Notes: a model not told the origin generated them from the letters alone. Shown: positions 40,341 to 49,341, counted from the stretch's first letter. The stretch is DNA of 64,000 nt from Candidatus Saccharimonadota bacterium (GCA_017514765.1 JAFWIU010000009.1:61741-125740), one strand, 5' to 3'. Translations and numbers: made by a program.

Positions 40341-41577
40341 GTAATTTTCTTACTGCATCAGCATCATTAAAGTCATGTGGTCCGTCAGCGCGGAGGATGG
40401 TTTTTTCGTGGCCCTTACCAAGGATGAGAACGAGGTCACCGGGCTGAGCTTTATCTAGGGCTAGCTTGATAGCCTTCTTGCGATCTAATTCTTTGAAAAG
40501 ATCTTTGCCGAGAACTTTACCGTGTTTTTCGGCACCTTCGATGAAGGCGGTAGCAATTTTCTCGGGGTCTTCGTCGCGAGAGTCGTCTTCGGTAATAATG
40601 ACAATATCAGAGTGTTGTGCTAGAATAGCACCTCGAATAGGTCTAGTGGAGGGATCGCGTTGACCAGCGCCACCGTGAACAGAAATGATTTTACCCTTGT
40701 GTTCACGCACAGAATTAAAGACTTTTTCCAAAGCATCAGGGGCGTGAGCATAATCAATGATGACCGTGAATGGTTGGCCTTCGTCGATAATATTCATGCG
40801 GCCCTCAACACTGGTGAGAGATTTGATGCCGTCCATGATTTGTTGATTAGAGAGGCCAAGTTTCTGGCCAACGAGGGCTGCGGCGAGGGAATTATAGACA
40901 TTGAATTCACCGGGGATGCTAGTCTCGATATTTATATCACCACATGAATATTTTACACCAGAAACAGCTAATTTGACGTCAGTGGCGCGGTTTTCGCCAT
41001 GTTTTATGCCATATGTGATATATTCCCTGGCTAGCGTTTCATAGTATTTAGTAGCTGGATCATCGGCATTAAGAATACTGAATTTGGCCTTTTTGAAAAG
41101 TTTACCTTTGGCGTTACGATAATTCGTGATGGTTTTGTGGTAGTCGAGGTGATCATGGGTAAGATTAGTAAAGACAGCAATATCGACAGGGATGCCGAGA
41201 GTACGAAATTCGGCAAGGGCATGAGAAGTGACTTCGAGGACTAGATATTCGGCACCCTGGTCAGCAATTGCGCGGATGCGTTGATTGAGGGTGAAGGCAT
41301 CGACAGTAGTCATATGGTTTAGCTCGGGTTTGAGCTTATCTACGCCATAGGCAACAGTAGTCATAAGACCGGTCTTCAAACCGGAGTGACTAAGCATTTG
41401 CCAAATCATAAAACAGGTCGTAGTCTTACCATTGGTGCCGGTAACACCAATGACGTGGAGCCTGCGAGCAGGAAAACCGTTTTTAATGGTAGCAATGACA
41501 GCTTGAGTGTAATGATAGGGAAGAACTGCTTGATTGTAGAATGGGATTTTACGAAGAAGTGCTTTCATGTTAATCAT
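40324..41577 (-). CDS. murE: UDP-N-acetylmuramyl peptide ligase (MurE-like)
   Basis: A 417-residue Mur ligase that adds the third amino acid to the peptidoglycan stem. P-loop GVTGTNGKTTTC near 44; NLTHDHLDYHKT near 133; and TEDDSRDEDP near 316 corresponds to the DNPRxEDP motif of meso-diaminopimelate-specific MurE, with Ser for Pro but Arg kept. The N-terminal UDP-binding domain is shorter than in E. coli. Start codon 41577 overlaps the ABC permease stop (ATGA), indicating coupling. Confidence 0.88.
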   Translation of the reverse strand: MINMKALLRKIPFYNQAVLPYHYTQAVIATIKNGFPARRLHVIGVTGTNGKTTTCFMIWQMLSHSGLKTGLMTTVAYGVDKLKPELNHMTTVDAFTLNQRIRAIADQGAEYLVLEVTSHALAEFRTLGIPVDIAVFTNLTHDHLDYHKTITNYRNAKGKLFKKAKFSILNADDPATKYYETLAREYITYGIKHGENRATDVKLAVSGVKYSCGDINIETSIPGEFNVYNSLAAALVGQKLGLSNQQIMDGIKSLTSVEGRMNIIDEGQPFTVIIDYAHAPDALEKVFNSVREHKGKIISVHGGAGQRDPSTRPIRGAILAQHSDIVIITEDDSRDEDPEKIATAFIEGAEKHGKVLGKDLFKELDRKKAIKLALDKAQPGDLVLILGKGHEKTILRADGPHDFNDADAVRKLLKSRS

Positions 41578-42806
41578 CTATAATGCTTAAGTGATTCGAT
41601 TGGGTTGCGCGAAGCGGCCTTGATGGCTGGATAAATACCAAAGATAACACCTACGGCTATAGTTGTAACTAGCGTAACGGCAACAATTTGCCAACTAATA
41701 AAGGGAGCAAACGGAGTAATGGTTGAAAGGAGGAAGGCAAAGGCGTAGCCTAGCATTAATCCAAGGATGCCACCAGAGATGGAAAGGATGAGAGACTCAA
41801 AGAGAAATTGCATCAGAATATTACGGCTCGAGGCGCCGACGGCTTTGCGGATGCCGATTTCGTGGTTGCGTTCAGCAACAGAGACGAGCATAATATTCAT
41901 AACCCCAATACCACCCACTAGAAGCGAAATGGCCGCAACCGTAGTAAGCATGCCCGAAATAATATTAAAGAGTCCGCTAGCCGGATGGGTAATATCATCA
42001 CCATAGGATACTTTAAAATTGTCATCACCGTGCTTCTGCTCGGTGAGGGTTTTGGTGATGTTGTCGGCGATGGACGCCATACCGTCGGTGTTTGCGGCTT
42101 TGATGTTGATTTGTTGGATCTGAGCAGGACCGGAAGTTTGACTGAGACTTTCGATATCCATGATAAGAGCGTTATCAAAATCAATATTGTCAAAATTAAT
42201 GGTTTTATTGATCTGATCGAGGACGCCAACTACCATATATTTCTCGCCCATAATAGTGACGGTTTTGCCGACTGTGCTATTGATGGTATTAAATAGGGCT
42301 AAGGAAAGCGTGTGACCCAAGACGACGGATTTCTCTTCGTTCTTCTCGCTGAGAAAAGCACCGAAACGTAAAGGTAGTGGTTCGATTTTGATGAAATCTA
42401 GATTGGTGCCAAGCACAGTTGTAGAGGGAAGGGTGTTTTTCTCGGAAGCTATCGTGTTGGTGGATACAGCAATTGGTGCGACAGCAGCAACGCCTTCGAT
42501 TTTGGAAATCGCGTCTACATCAGAAGTGGTGAGATTGGACTTTTGGAAGGACTGTGAAGTGGTGAGCTCTTCGACGATACTGCTAACTGTATCTTTGGTA
42601 TGGTTTGGACGCACCACCATGAGGTCGTTACCAAGTTCACTAATTTCGGTTTTAACCAGATTGGAAACACTACCCATAAGGGAAAGGATGAGAATAATAC
42701 TGGCTACACCAATAGCAATGCCAAGACAGGTAAGGAAAGAGCGAGTACGATGCTCCTTGATGGCCGTACGGGCAAGCTTGTAGTGGGTTTTCAATAATAG
42801 TGGCAT
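41574..42806 (-). CDS. ABC transporter permease (MacB/FtsX type)
   Basis: A 410-residue permease with one N-terminal transmembrane helix, a large extracellular MacB-type domain (about 45-270) and three C-terminal helices. AERNHEIGIRKAVGASSRNILMQFLFES is the conserved FtsX-like cytoplasmic loop. Such pairs export peptides or act in mechanotransmission. It overlaps the ATPase stop (TAATG). Confidence 0.9.
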   Translation of the reverse strand: MPLLLKTHYKLARTAIKEHRTRSFLTCLGIAIGVASIILILSLMGSVSNLVKTEISELGNDLMVVRPNHTKDTVSSIVEELTTSQSFQKSNLTTSDVDAISKIEGVAAVAPIAVSTNTIASEKNTLPSTTVLGTNLDFIKIEPLPLRFGAFLSEKNEEKSVVLGHTLSLALFNTINSTVGKTVTIMGEKYMVVGVLDQINKTINFDNIDFDNALIMDIESLSQTSGPAQIQQINIKAANTDGMASIADNITKTLTEQKHGDDNFKVSYGDDITHPASGLFNIISGMLTTVAAISLLVGGIGVMNIMLVSVAERNHEIGIRKAVGASSRNILMQFLFESLILSISGGILGLMLGYAFAFLLSTITPFAPFISWQIVAVTLVTTIAVGVIFGIYPAIKAASRNPIESLKHYR

Positions 42807-43633
42807 TAGTGTTTCCTCCGAGATTTTTTACGTTTTTTGGATTTGTGCTTGCCGTCATCCGAGGGGAGATCGATTTCTGGTTGGTGTTTTTTGATTCTGA
42901 CCGAAATAGGCTGAGGAAGATTGGCATCGGACACCGTCTTGACATCGGTATCGATTTGACCATCTAACATGTGGATGACCCTGGTGGCGTAGACTGTCAA
43001 GGCTGGATTATGAGTGACCATAATAATAGTGTTGCCCTCGTCATGAATACTCTTTAATTCTTCCATAACCGCAAAGGAAGCTCTCGAATCTAAATTGCCG
43101 GTAGGTTCATCGGCAAGAATAATTTCAGGGCTGCCCACAATGGCGCGAGCGATTGAGACGCGTTGTTGCTGACCGCCAGAGAGCTGGTAGGGTAGGTAGT
43201 ATTCTTTCTCGTCTAGATTAAAGCGCTTGAGAACCGATGAGGCATGCTTCAAGCGGGAAGTCTTGGAATAGCCGGTATATATTAAAGGCAGGGCAACATT
43301 TTCAATAATAGGTAAATCTTCAATAAGGTTAAAATTCTGAAAAATGAAGCCGATTTTCTTAGCACGTAGTCGTGCTTGACGGCGAGCAGAGATACTGGCA
43401 ACATTCTCGCCGTTTAGATAATAGTCACCATAGGTGGCACGATCAAGGAGACCAATGATGTCTAGTAAGGTAGTCTTACCACAACCACTGGGGCCCATGA
43501 TCATAATGAATTCGCCACGTTTGATTGTTAAATCAAAATCTTTCAAGGCAAAGGATTCAGTGTCGCCATAACCGTAGCGTTTAGTTAATCCTTTCAGCTC
43601 TATTATAATGTTTTCGCTCACCGCTTTCTCCAT
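42806..43633 (-). CDS. ABC transporter ATP-binding protein (MacB/LolD type)
   Basis: A 275-residue ATPase: Walker A GPSGCGKTT, Q-loop FQNFNLIEDLP, signature LSGGQQQRVSIARA and Walker B ILADEPTGNLD. It forms a MacB-type system with the next gene. After about residue 240 it has an extra Lys/Arg-rich tail (KHKSKKRKKSRRKH) not usual in this family. Confidence 0.92.
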   Translation of the reverse strand: MEKAVSENIIIELKGLTKRYGYGDTESFALKDFDLTIKRGEFIMIMGPSGCGKTTLLDIIGLLDRATYGDYYLNGENVASISARRQARLRAKKIGFIFQNFNLIEDLPIIENVALPLIYTGYSKTSRLKHASSVLKRFNLDEKEYYLPYQLSGGQQQRVSIARAIVGSPEIILADEPTGNLDSRASFAVMEELKSIHDEGNTIIMVTHNPALTVYATRVIHMLDGQIDTDVKTVSDANLPQPISVRIKKHQPEIDLPSDDGKHKSKKRKKSRRKH

Positions 43634-43645
43634 GTTTTTTAGTCA

Positions 43646-43735
43646 TGGCGGAAGCGAGAGGATTCGAACCTCCGGTACAGTTGCCTATACACACGCTTTC
43701 CAAGCGTGCGCCTTAAACCACTCGGCCACACTTCC
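43646..43735 (-). tRNA. tRNA-Ser (anticodon GGA)
   Basis: A class II tRNA on the minus strand: acceptor GGAAGTG/CGCTTCC, anticodon stem CACGC/GCGTG around TTGGAAA, a long variable arm, T loop TTCGAAT and encoded CCA. Confidence 0.95.
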
Positions 43736-43802
43736 GTCTTATTAAATAGTTTAGCATGGATGAGTGGTAAAGTGAAGAGGAAAATGGTGGAAAATTATGG
43801 AT

Positions 43803-45059
43803 TTAAATGGAAGATAAAACAACAAGGTTTTCGATATGGGGGGTGTGGGGGAAGAAGTTGAAGGTTTTGATTTCGTCTATTTGGTATTTTTCGAGTAATA
43901 GTTTAACATCACGGGCTTGGGTGGCAGGATTGCAGGAAAGGTAGATGATTTTGGGTGGTCTGACGTCTAATAATTTTTCGATTAGCTTCTTATCGCAGCC
44001 GGCGCGAGGAGGATCCAGGATGACTGTTTGATTGTGATTGATATAATTTAACACTTCTTCCGATTTAGCCAACACTGGATTAGGTGCAATACTATCACCT
44101 TCTCGGAACACCCCCTCGCGCCTGTCGTCGCGGGGTTCGGTCGCTCCGCGTTCGCCACGTCGGCGAACATGCTCCTCGAAGGTGATAGTATTACACCTCT
44201 CACAGTTTTCGACTAGTTCTGAGTAGGCATATTTATCACTCTCCACCAGGGTGAGGGATTTGTCTCGGGCGACGGAGAGGCCGATGGTGCCGACGCCAGA
44301 ATAGAGGTCTAAGACTTCGTCGGTGACGATGTGTTGTGTGATTTCTTTAAGAGCCATCTCATAGACAGGGAGGTTGATTTGGAAGAAACCGTTGGGGGAA
44401 TAGTTGTAGGTATGACCTAATATAGTATCAGAAATGGTAGGGAAGATTGGGTGGGGTTTCTTATTCTCATAGAGGCCACCAGAGACTTCGCCCTGTTGAT
44501 TGCAGCGTAGTAATAATGATTGATAGCGGCGAGCTTCGTCGTGGTTATGATTTAAGCCATCTATAATTTGCTGGGCTTTTGCGAAGATTTCAGGGCGTTC
44601 GATACTGGAGTTTGTGATGGGGATTTTGCGATGGGAACCACGCTGGTGGAAGGCGAGGTGGATTCTATTGGTATCGTGATCCCAGTAGAGGGCGTATTCC
44701 ATTTTGTTGCGATAGTGATAATCTTTGCCATCAGTGAAAATTTTGGGAGTGTCTATATTAATATGGTGTTCGCGGAAGATTTCAGTGATAAGTTCTTGTT
44801 TTAATTGTAACTCGTAATTATAATTGATGATTTGCCATGGGGAGGTGGAGAGGTAGCATTCATCCTGGGGGGTTACACGATGTTCAGATGGGTTGACGAT
44901 TTTGGTGGCGATGGCCTCCATATAATGAGATTTATTCTTCGTAACAGTGTATTCTTCGACCGATTCGCCAGGGAGAGCGTTCCAGAAAAAAGCTTTCTTG
45001 CCATCATTACTGGTGCCTAAGCCTTGGCCACCAGGGATAATCTTCTCAACTCTAATCAT
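43803..45059 (-). CDS. 23S rRNA/tRNA uracil-5 methyltransferase (RlmD/TrmA family) with palindromic insertion
   Basis: A 418-residue methyltransferase. A TRAM domain (about 1-55) is followed by the catalytic part: LDLYSGVGTIGLSVA near 246 binds SAM, ILDPPRAGCDKKL near 346 is motif IV, and YLSCNPATQARD holds the nucleophilic Cys. The N-terminal 4Fe-4S Cys cluster of RlmD is not present. Residues about 288-326 are encoded by the palindromic element at 44082-44198 and form an Arg/Glu-rich insert inside the Rossmann domain. Confidence 0.9.
   Translation of the reverse strand: MIRVEKIIPGGQGLGTSNDGKKAFFWNALPGESVEEYTVTKNKSHYMEAIATKIVNPSEHRVTPQDECYLSTSPWQIINYNYELQLKQELITEIFREHHINIDTPKIFTDGKDYHYRNKMEYALYWDHDTNRIHLAFHQRGSHRKIPITNSSIERPEIFAKAQQIIDGLNHNHDEARRYQSLLLRCNQQGEVSGGLYENKKPHPIFPTISDTILGHTYNYSPNGFFQINLPVYEMALKEITQHIVTDEVLDLYSGVGTIGLSVARDKSLTLVESDKYAYSELVENCERCNTITFEEHVRRRGERGATEPRDDRREGVFREGDSIAPNPVLAKSEEVLNYINHNQTVILDPPRAGCDKKLIEKLLDVRPPKIIYLSCNPATQARDVKLLLEKYQIDEIKTFNFFPHTPHIENLVVLSSI
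44082..44198 (+). repeat. In-frame palindromic element, family A, copy in uracil methyltransferase gene
   Basis: 21-bp inverted ends, AGGTGCAATACTATCACCTTC against its complement, with one mismatch. The core keeps TCGGAAC, hairpin I CCTGT/GCGGG (G.U compensated), GGTCGCTCCG, a perfect hairpin II GTTCGCC/GGCGAAC and GCTCCTC. Confidence 0.85.
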
Positions 45060-45077
45060 ATGTGTATTATATCATGT

Positions 45078-45193
45078 AGAGATTATATTGACACTTTTAG
45101 GACGGCCTCCAAAATCCAAAAAGTAAAGCCACAAGGGCGTTGACTTTTTGGATTATTCCGGGATATTGTCCTAAAAGTATCAATATAATCTCT
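45078..45193. repeat. Two-tier palindrome between methyltransferase gene and recF
   Basis: The outer arms (45078-45103 and 45168-45193) are complementary over 26 bp with a single mismatch. The inner arms AATCCAAAAAGT/ACTTTTTGGATT (45113-45124, 45143-45154) are perfect. It fills almost the whole 147-bp gap. It resembles the nested elements at 25631 and 54120 in form, not in sequence. Confidence 0.8.
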
Positions 45194-45206
45194 CTTTACT
45201 ATATCA

Positions 45207-46202
45207 CTATATAGATTCTACACTTGTGATGATGACTTGGTTGTTTTTGAAGTTTTCGACGAGGCAGTGGCGGCGGGTGTCGTCGAGTTCGGAGAAGACG
45301 TCATCGAGGAGGATGATGGGGGGTTTACCTAATACTTCGGTGATAAGGTTGGCTTCAATGAATTTGAGAGCAAGGATGATGGAGCGAGTTTCACCCCGAG
45401 AAGCGGAGGTGTCGGCGGGTTGGTGGTTGAAGTTAAATAGATAGTCGTCGCGGTGAATACCGAAACTGGTGTGGCCAAGATAGATATCGCGCTCGGTGGT
45501 TTGCTCTAGCATTTTCAGATAGGCGGATTCGGTGAGAGTAGTAACTTCTGTGGAATAAGAGAGTATGATTTCATCTTGATTCTCAGCGATAGAGCGATAG
45601 GTAGGGGTAAGGCGGTTATTAATCTCCGTAGTGAAGGATTTACGCTTATCGCTAAGAGTGGAACCATATTTAGCCAAGAGAAGGTTCCAGGAAAAAAGGG
45701 ATTCTTTAGTAACTTGGTCTTGTTTTAATAATTCGTTGCGCTGCTTGATGGCTTTGTTGTACTTGGAAAGACTTGAACTATATTTTTCATCAAGTTGACT
45801 AAAAATATGATCAAAGTAGTCGCGACGGCGACTGGGTGAATGGCTGATTAGGTTGAGATCAGAGGGAACAAAGAGGATGAGTGGGTATTTGTATTTGGTG
45901 GGGAGGCGTTTGGTTTTCTGGTCGGTTATGGTGAAGATTTTGGCTTTACCGTCATAAGTGGCGGTGGTGGTGATACCATTAGTGTAGTTAAGTTCAATAC
46001 GATAAAACTCAGTGCCACGTTTAATAATGTCTTTGTCGGTGGCGCGGAAACTTTTGCCGCGAGTGAGGATATAGATGGCTTCCAGGATAGAAGTCTTACC
46101 CCAGCCATTGGCACCCAGTATAAGAGATACTTCATTATCACACTCCATTTGATAGTGGGAGTGATTGCGGAAATTGGTCAATGTGATGGATTTTATAATC
46201 AT
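45207..46202 (-). CDS. recF: DNA replication/repair protein RecF
   Basis: A 331-residue SMC-like ATPase, slightly short for RecF. Walker A GANGWGKTS near 31; signature ASRGETRSI near 285 and Walker B IILLDDVFSELD near 310. It helps load RecA at gaps. It overlaps dnaN by ATGA. Confidence 0.93.
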   Translation of the reverse strand: MIIKSITLTNFRNHSHYQMECDNEVSLILGANGWGKTSILEAIYILTRGKSFRATDKDIIKRGTEFYRIELNYTNGITTTATYDGKAKIFTITDQKTKRLPTKYKYPLILFVPSDLNLISHSPSRRRDYFDHIFSQLDEKYSSSLSKYNKAIKQRNELLKQDQVTKESLFSWNLLLAKYGSTLSDKRKSFTTEINNRLTPTYRSIAENQDEIILSYSTEVTTLTESAYLKMLEQTTERDIYLGHTSFGIHRDDYLFNFNHQPADTSASRGETRSIILALKFIEANLITEVLGKPPIILLDDVFSELDDTRRHCLVENFKNNQVIITSVESI

Positions 46203-47299
46203 TTACTGAGCGGCATTATAATATGAATATATTTGGTATCTTTCTTACCATGGAGAACGATGGGTTTAACACCGGAAGAAAATTCCATGGTAATATCTGG
46301 CGTATCGAATGCACTAAGGGCGGTGATAAAGAAGCGAGAATTAAGGCGGGTGATACAATCCTTAGATACTTCGGTCTTGATTTCGGAATCATTTTCACCA
46401 AACTCATTAGCTACTGAGCGAATAGAAAGAGTGTCAGGAGCTTTAGCTTCACAAATAATGGAGCCGTCAACCGAGCGAGCAAAGAGGGCGGCAAGCTTAG
46501 TGGTACGGATAGCCTCTTCCTGGTTGAGGTTTAGGGTGATATCGTTGTCTTTGGGTATGAGAGCTTGATAATTGGGGTAGCTAGCATCGATTAGCTTGGA
46601 GATAATCTCAATTTCACCGAGTCGGAAGCGAACTAGGTCATCATTGAAGGATATTTCCACCTCCTCCACATCTTCACCAATAGAGCGGAGCACTTCATGA
46701 AGGGAACCGGCGGGAACAATAGCTTTAACATCACTCTCAACCTTTTCAATTAGTTTCTTTTTGGCTAAGCGATACCCATCAGTACTAACGGCGAAGAGGG
46801 AATTGTCATTGGTATCAAAATAGACACCAGTAAGAGCTGGGCGTGTAAGGTCATTGGAAGCAGCGATAATCACCTGACCAATACTGTTCTTGAACTCATC
46901 GATACCAATTTTATAAGTAACGGCTTTTTCTTCGGTAATTTCGGGAAGCTCTGGGAAATCATCAGCTAAAGTGCCATTAATGGTGGAGGAATATTTACCA
47001 GCTTTGATAGTGACTTTGGTATCTTTGGAGGTAATTTCAACTATTTCACCTTTAGGAAGATTTGAAATAAAATCAGTGAGAAGTTTGGCTGGTGCAGTAA
47101 TGACACCATTTTCGGAACTGGATACCGGAAGAAAATCAATGATAGCCATATCTAGATTGGTGGTGACAAGTGAAACCTTTTTGTTGTCTACTCGAATAAG
47201 GATGTTGTTCAGGATGGGTAATGTAGCTTTACCGATTGCGATACGACTGATATTGGTTAGGGCTTTGGCGAGTTTGTCTTGTGTAACTTTGATTTTCAT
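46199..47299 (-). CDS. dnaN: DNA polymerase III beta sliding clamp
   Basis: A 366-residue clamp of three repeated domains; RPALTGVYFD near the middle and the C-terminal IIMPLSK (equivalent to YVVMPMRL) are recognisable. It holds the polymerase on DNA. It is the second gene of the dnaA-dnaN-recF block, separated from dnaA by 256 bp that contain candidate origin repeats. Confidence 0.95.
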   Translation of the reverse strand: MKIKVTQDKLAKALTNISRIAIGKATLPILNNILIRVDNKKVSLVTTNLDMAIIDFLPVSSSENGVITAPAKLLTDFISNLPKGEIVEITSKDTKVTIKAGKYSSTINGTLADDFPELPEITEEKAVTYKIGIDEFKNSIGQVIIAASNDLTRPALTGVYFDTNDNSLFAVSTDGYRLAKKKLIEKVESDVKAIVPAGSLHEVLRSIGEDVEEVEISFNDDLVRFRLGEIEIISKLIDASYPNYQALIPKDNDITLNLNQEEAIRTTKLAALFARSVDGSIICEAKAPDTLSIRSVANEFGENDSEIKTEVSKDCITRLNSRFFITALSAFDTPDITMEFSSGVKPIVLHGKKDTKYIHIIMPLSK

Positions 47300-47555
47300 T
47301 TTTACTTCCTTTCTATTAATTTATTAGTAGTTATAGTAGTAGGCTAGGTGGAAAAGTGGAAAAGATTGCGGTGATTCAGGGGTGGGAATATGTGTAAAAG
47401 TAGGTGAAATGGTGGTGGTTAAAAAGTGGGAAAAAGGTGGATTTACACAAGAAGTGGTAGTGAGTAAGAAATTTGCACAAAGTTTTGCAAGCGAAATACA
47501 CTGAGTTTTGCATGAAGTTTTGCACGAGATTTCCACATTTTTGGTTATGTTTGAA
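47300..47555. other. dnaA-dnaN intergenic region with iteron-like repeats (candidate origin part)
   Basis: Three direct copies of AGTTTTGCA (47481, 47504, 47516), and several DnaA-box-like words (TTTTACACA, TTTTCCAC variants, TTTACACAA, TTTGCACAA) lie in an otherwise gene-free stretch. A ribosome site (AAAGGAAG) and a TATAAC box for dnaN are at its left end. Bipartite origins flanking dnaA are known in other bacteria. Confidence 0.5.
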
Positions 47556-48923
47556 CTAGTCATAGATTTTTTCCTTAATTTCGGCGATTTGGTCGCGAAG
47601 AATAAAGTTAAGACGAAGGTCTTGATCAATTTTTTTAACGCCATGCATGACAGTAGTGTGATCTTTGACGCCGACTTCGGTGGCTATTTTGGTGGTGCTG
47701 AGACCGAGTTCTTTAGATAAAAGGTACATGGTGATTTGGCGGGCGGTTTTGATATTACTGACGCGGGATTTGCTACACATTTCCTTGGGGGTGAGTTCGA
47801 AATATCTGGCGACTTTGTCAACGACTTGCTTCGAAGTGACTTGGTGTGGTCTGGTGGTTTTATTGACGGAAACGGAGCCGTTTTTGATGAGTTCGAGTGG
47901 GGTGAGCCCGCGAACTTCAGACATTAAGAGGATGGTGGAAAATTCACCCTCGAGGTCGCGAATGTTGGTGTTGACGTTTTCGGCGATATATTCGATGGCT
48001 TCGGGTTCAATGTCGGCACCCATGAGTTCGGCTTTGGCGCGGAGGATGGCGCATTTGTCTTCGAATTTGGGGAGTTGGAGGTCGAAAGCGCCAGCCCAAG
48101 TGAGACGAGAAGCGAGGCGTTCGTCGACGGATTTGATTTGGGAGGGGAGGCGATCAGAGGTGACGATGATTTGTTTGTTAAGCTGGTAGAGGTCGTTGAA
48201 GATATTGAAGAATTCTTCTTGAGATTTTTCCTTACCAACGATGAGCTGGAAATCATCGATAATTAGGACATCGAGTTTGCGGAATTTGAGGTTGAATTCG
48301 TTGCCTTTGCCGAGACGGACGGAGTCGATGAAATCGGAATAGAAGTGGGCAATAGGGGTGTAGAAGATTTTGAGTGAAGGGTCTTTCTTTAATAATTCAT
48401 TACCGATAGCTTGGACGAGGTGGGTTTTGCCGAGACCGGGGCCACCATAAAGAAAGAATGGGTTGTAGCGATCACCAGGGGAATCGATAATACTCTTAGC
48501 GGCGGAGAAGGCAAGGTCGTTGTTGGAGCCGATGACGAAATTATCAAGAGTGTATTTCTGGTTGAGGCCAGTTTCATGGTTACTGGAATCCTTTATAGCT
48601 CTTTGTTGCTTTATAGTGGAGAGCTGTTTCTTGATAGGGAGGTCCCTTGCGGTGACTTCGCGGGAGCGAACTTTGGATTTAACTTTGGTTTGGACTTCGA
48701 AATTGATGGATTTGACATCTATATTATTGTTCTTAAGGGCGGTGGTGATGAGGTCGAGGTAGCGGTTGCGGAGTTGTTTGACGTAGAAGGAATTCTTGAC
48801 ACCGATGATGATATGACCATCGTCGTTAGAGATGATGGATGTACCCTGAAACCAAGTTGAGAAGTTAGCAGGGGAAATTTGTTGCTCGATTTCAGCTAGT
48901 GCGTTCTTCCAAACGTCATACAT
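47556..48923 (-). CDS. dnaA: Chromosomal replication initiator DnaA
   Basis: A 455-residue initiator with all four domains: N-terminal interaction domain, variable linker (about 85-125), AAA+ domain with Walker A GGPGLGKTHL near 165 and Walker B DVLIIDDFQ, and the DNA-binding domain with VGVKDHTTVMHGVKKI near 425. A TATAAT box and AAGGAGG precede the start. Confidence 0.97.
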   Translation of the reverse strand: MYDVWKNALAEIEQQISPANFSTWFQGTSIISNDDGHIIIGVKNSFYVKQLRNRYLDLITTALKNNNIDVKSINFEVQTKVKSKVRSREVTARDLPIKKQLSTIKQQRAIKDSSNHETGLNQKYTLDNFVIGSNNDLAFSAAKSIIDSPGDRYNPFFLYGGPGLGKTHLVQAIGNELLKKDPSLKIFYTPIAHFYSDFIDSVRLGKGNEFNLKFRKLDVLIIDDFQLIVGKEKSQEEFFNIFNDLYQLNKQIIVTSDRLPSQIKSVDERLASRLTWAGAFDLQLPKFEDKCAILRAKAELMGADIEPEAIEYIAENVNTNIRDLEGEFSTILLMSEVRGLTPLELIKNGSVSVNKTTRPHQVTSKQVVDKVARYFELTPKEMCSKSRVSNIKTARQITMYLLSKELGLSTTKIATEVGVKDHTTVMHGVKKIDQDLRLNFILRDQIAEIKEKIYD

Positions 48924-49160
48924 TGATTTGATAACCTCCTTCGTTTAATTAATTATAGCATGGATGGGGGAGTTTTCCACAGGAAAATGAGTGGATTTTG
49001 AATATGTTGTAATATGGATGGATTTGTATTGGGGTGGGATTTTCCACATTTTACGGTGAGTCTCTAAATGTGCTGTGGAAAACTCCTTGAAAAATGTGGA
49101 AAAATGCGGTATACTATATAAAGAATTTGAAAAAAATTAAAGATTAAGGAATAATATATT
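48924..49160. other. Candidate oriC between dnaA and rpmH
   Basis: Four copies of the DnaA-box variant TTTTCCACA: direct at 48973 and 49040, inverted at 49074 and 49095. A very AT-rich stretch (49110-49160) could be the unwinding region. Genes are transcribed away from this point on both sides, as expected for an origin. Confidence 0.7.
49087..49115 (+). promoter_or_regulatory. rpmH-rnpA promoter overlapping a DnaA box
   Basis: TTGAAA, 17 bp, TATACT. The DnaA-box-like word at 49095-49103 lies inside the spacer, so DnaA binding would block this promoter. Confidence 0.65.
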
Positions 49161-49298
49161 ATGCCAAAACGAACATATCAGCCACACAAGAGGCAACGTA
49201 AGGTTGAGCACGGATTCATGAAGCGTAATGCAACTAAGAATGGTCGGAAGGTGTTGGCGCGACGTCGACTTAAGGGACGCGCTAGATTAACTGCTTAA
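49161..49298 (+). CDS. rpmH: 50S ribosomal protein bL34
   Basis: A 45-residue bL34: [19 protein letters not shown], then [23 protein letters not shown]. It is in the universal position between the origin and rnpA. Confidence 0.97.
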   Translation: MPKRTYQPHKRQRKVEHGFMKRNATKNGRKVLARRRLKGRARLTA

Positions 49299-49299
49299 T

Positions 49300-49323
49300 A
49301 ATAAGCCCCATAAGGGGCTTATT
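49300..49323 (+). terminator. Hairpin between rpmH and rnpA
   Basis: A 10-bp stem AATAAGCCCC/GGGGCTTATT with an ATAA loop; only a weak T-tract follows, so it may attenuate rnpA rather than stop all transcription. Confidence 0.65.
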
Positions 49324-49341
49324 TAGTATATAATATATAGT

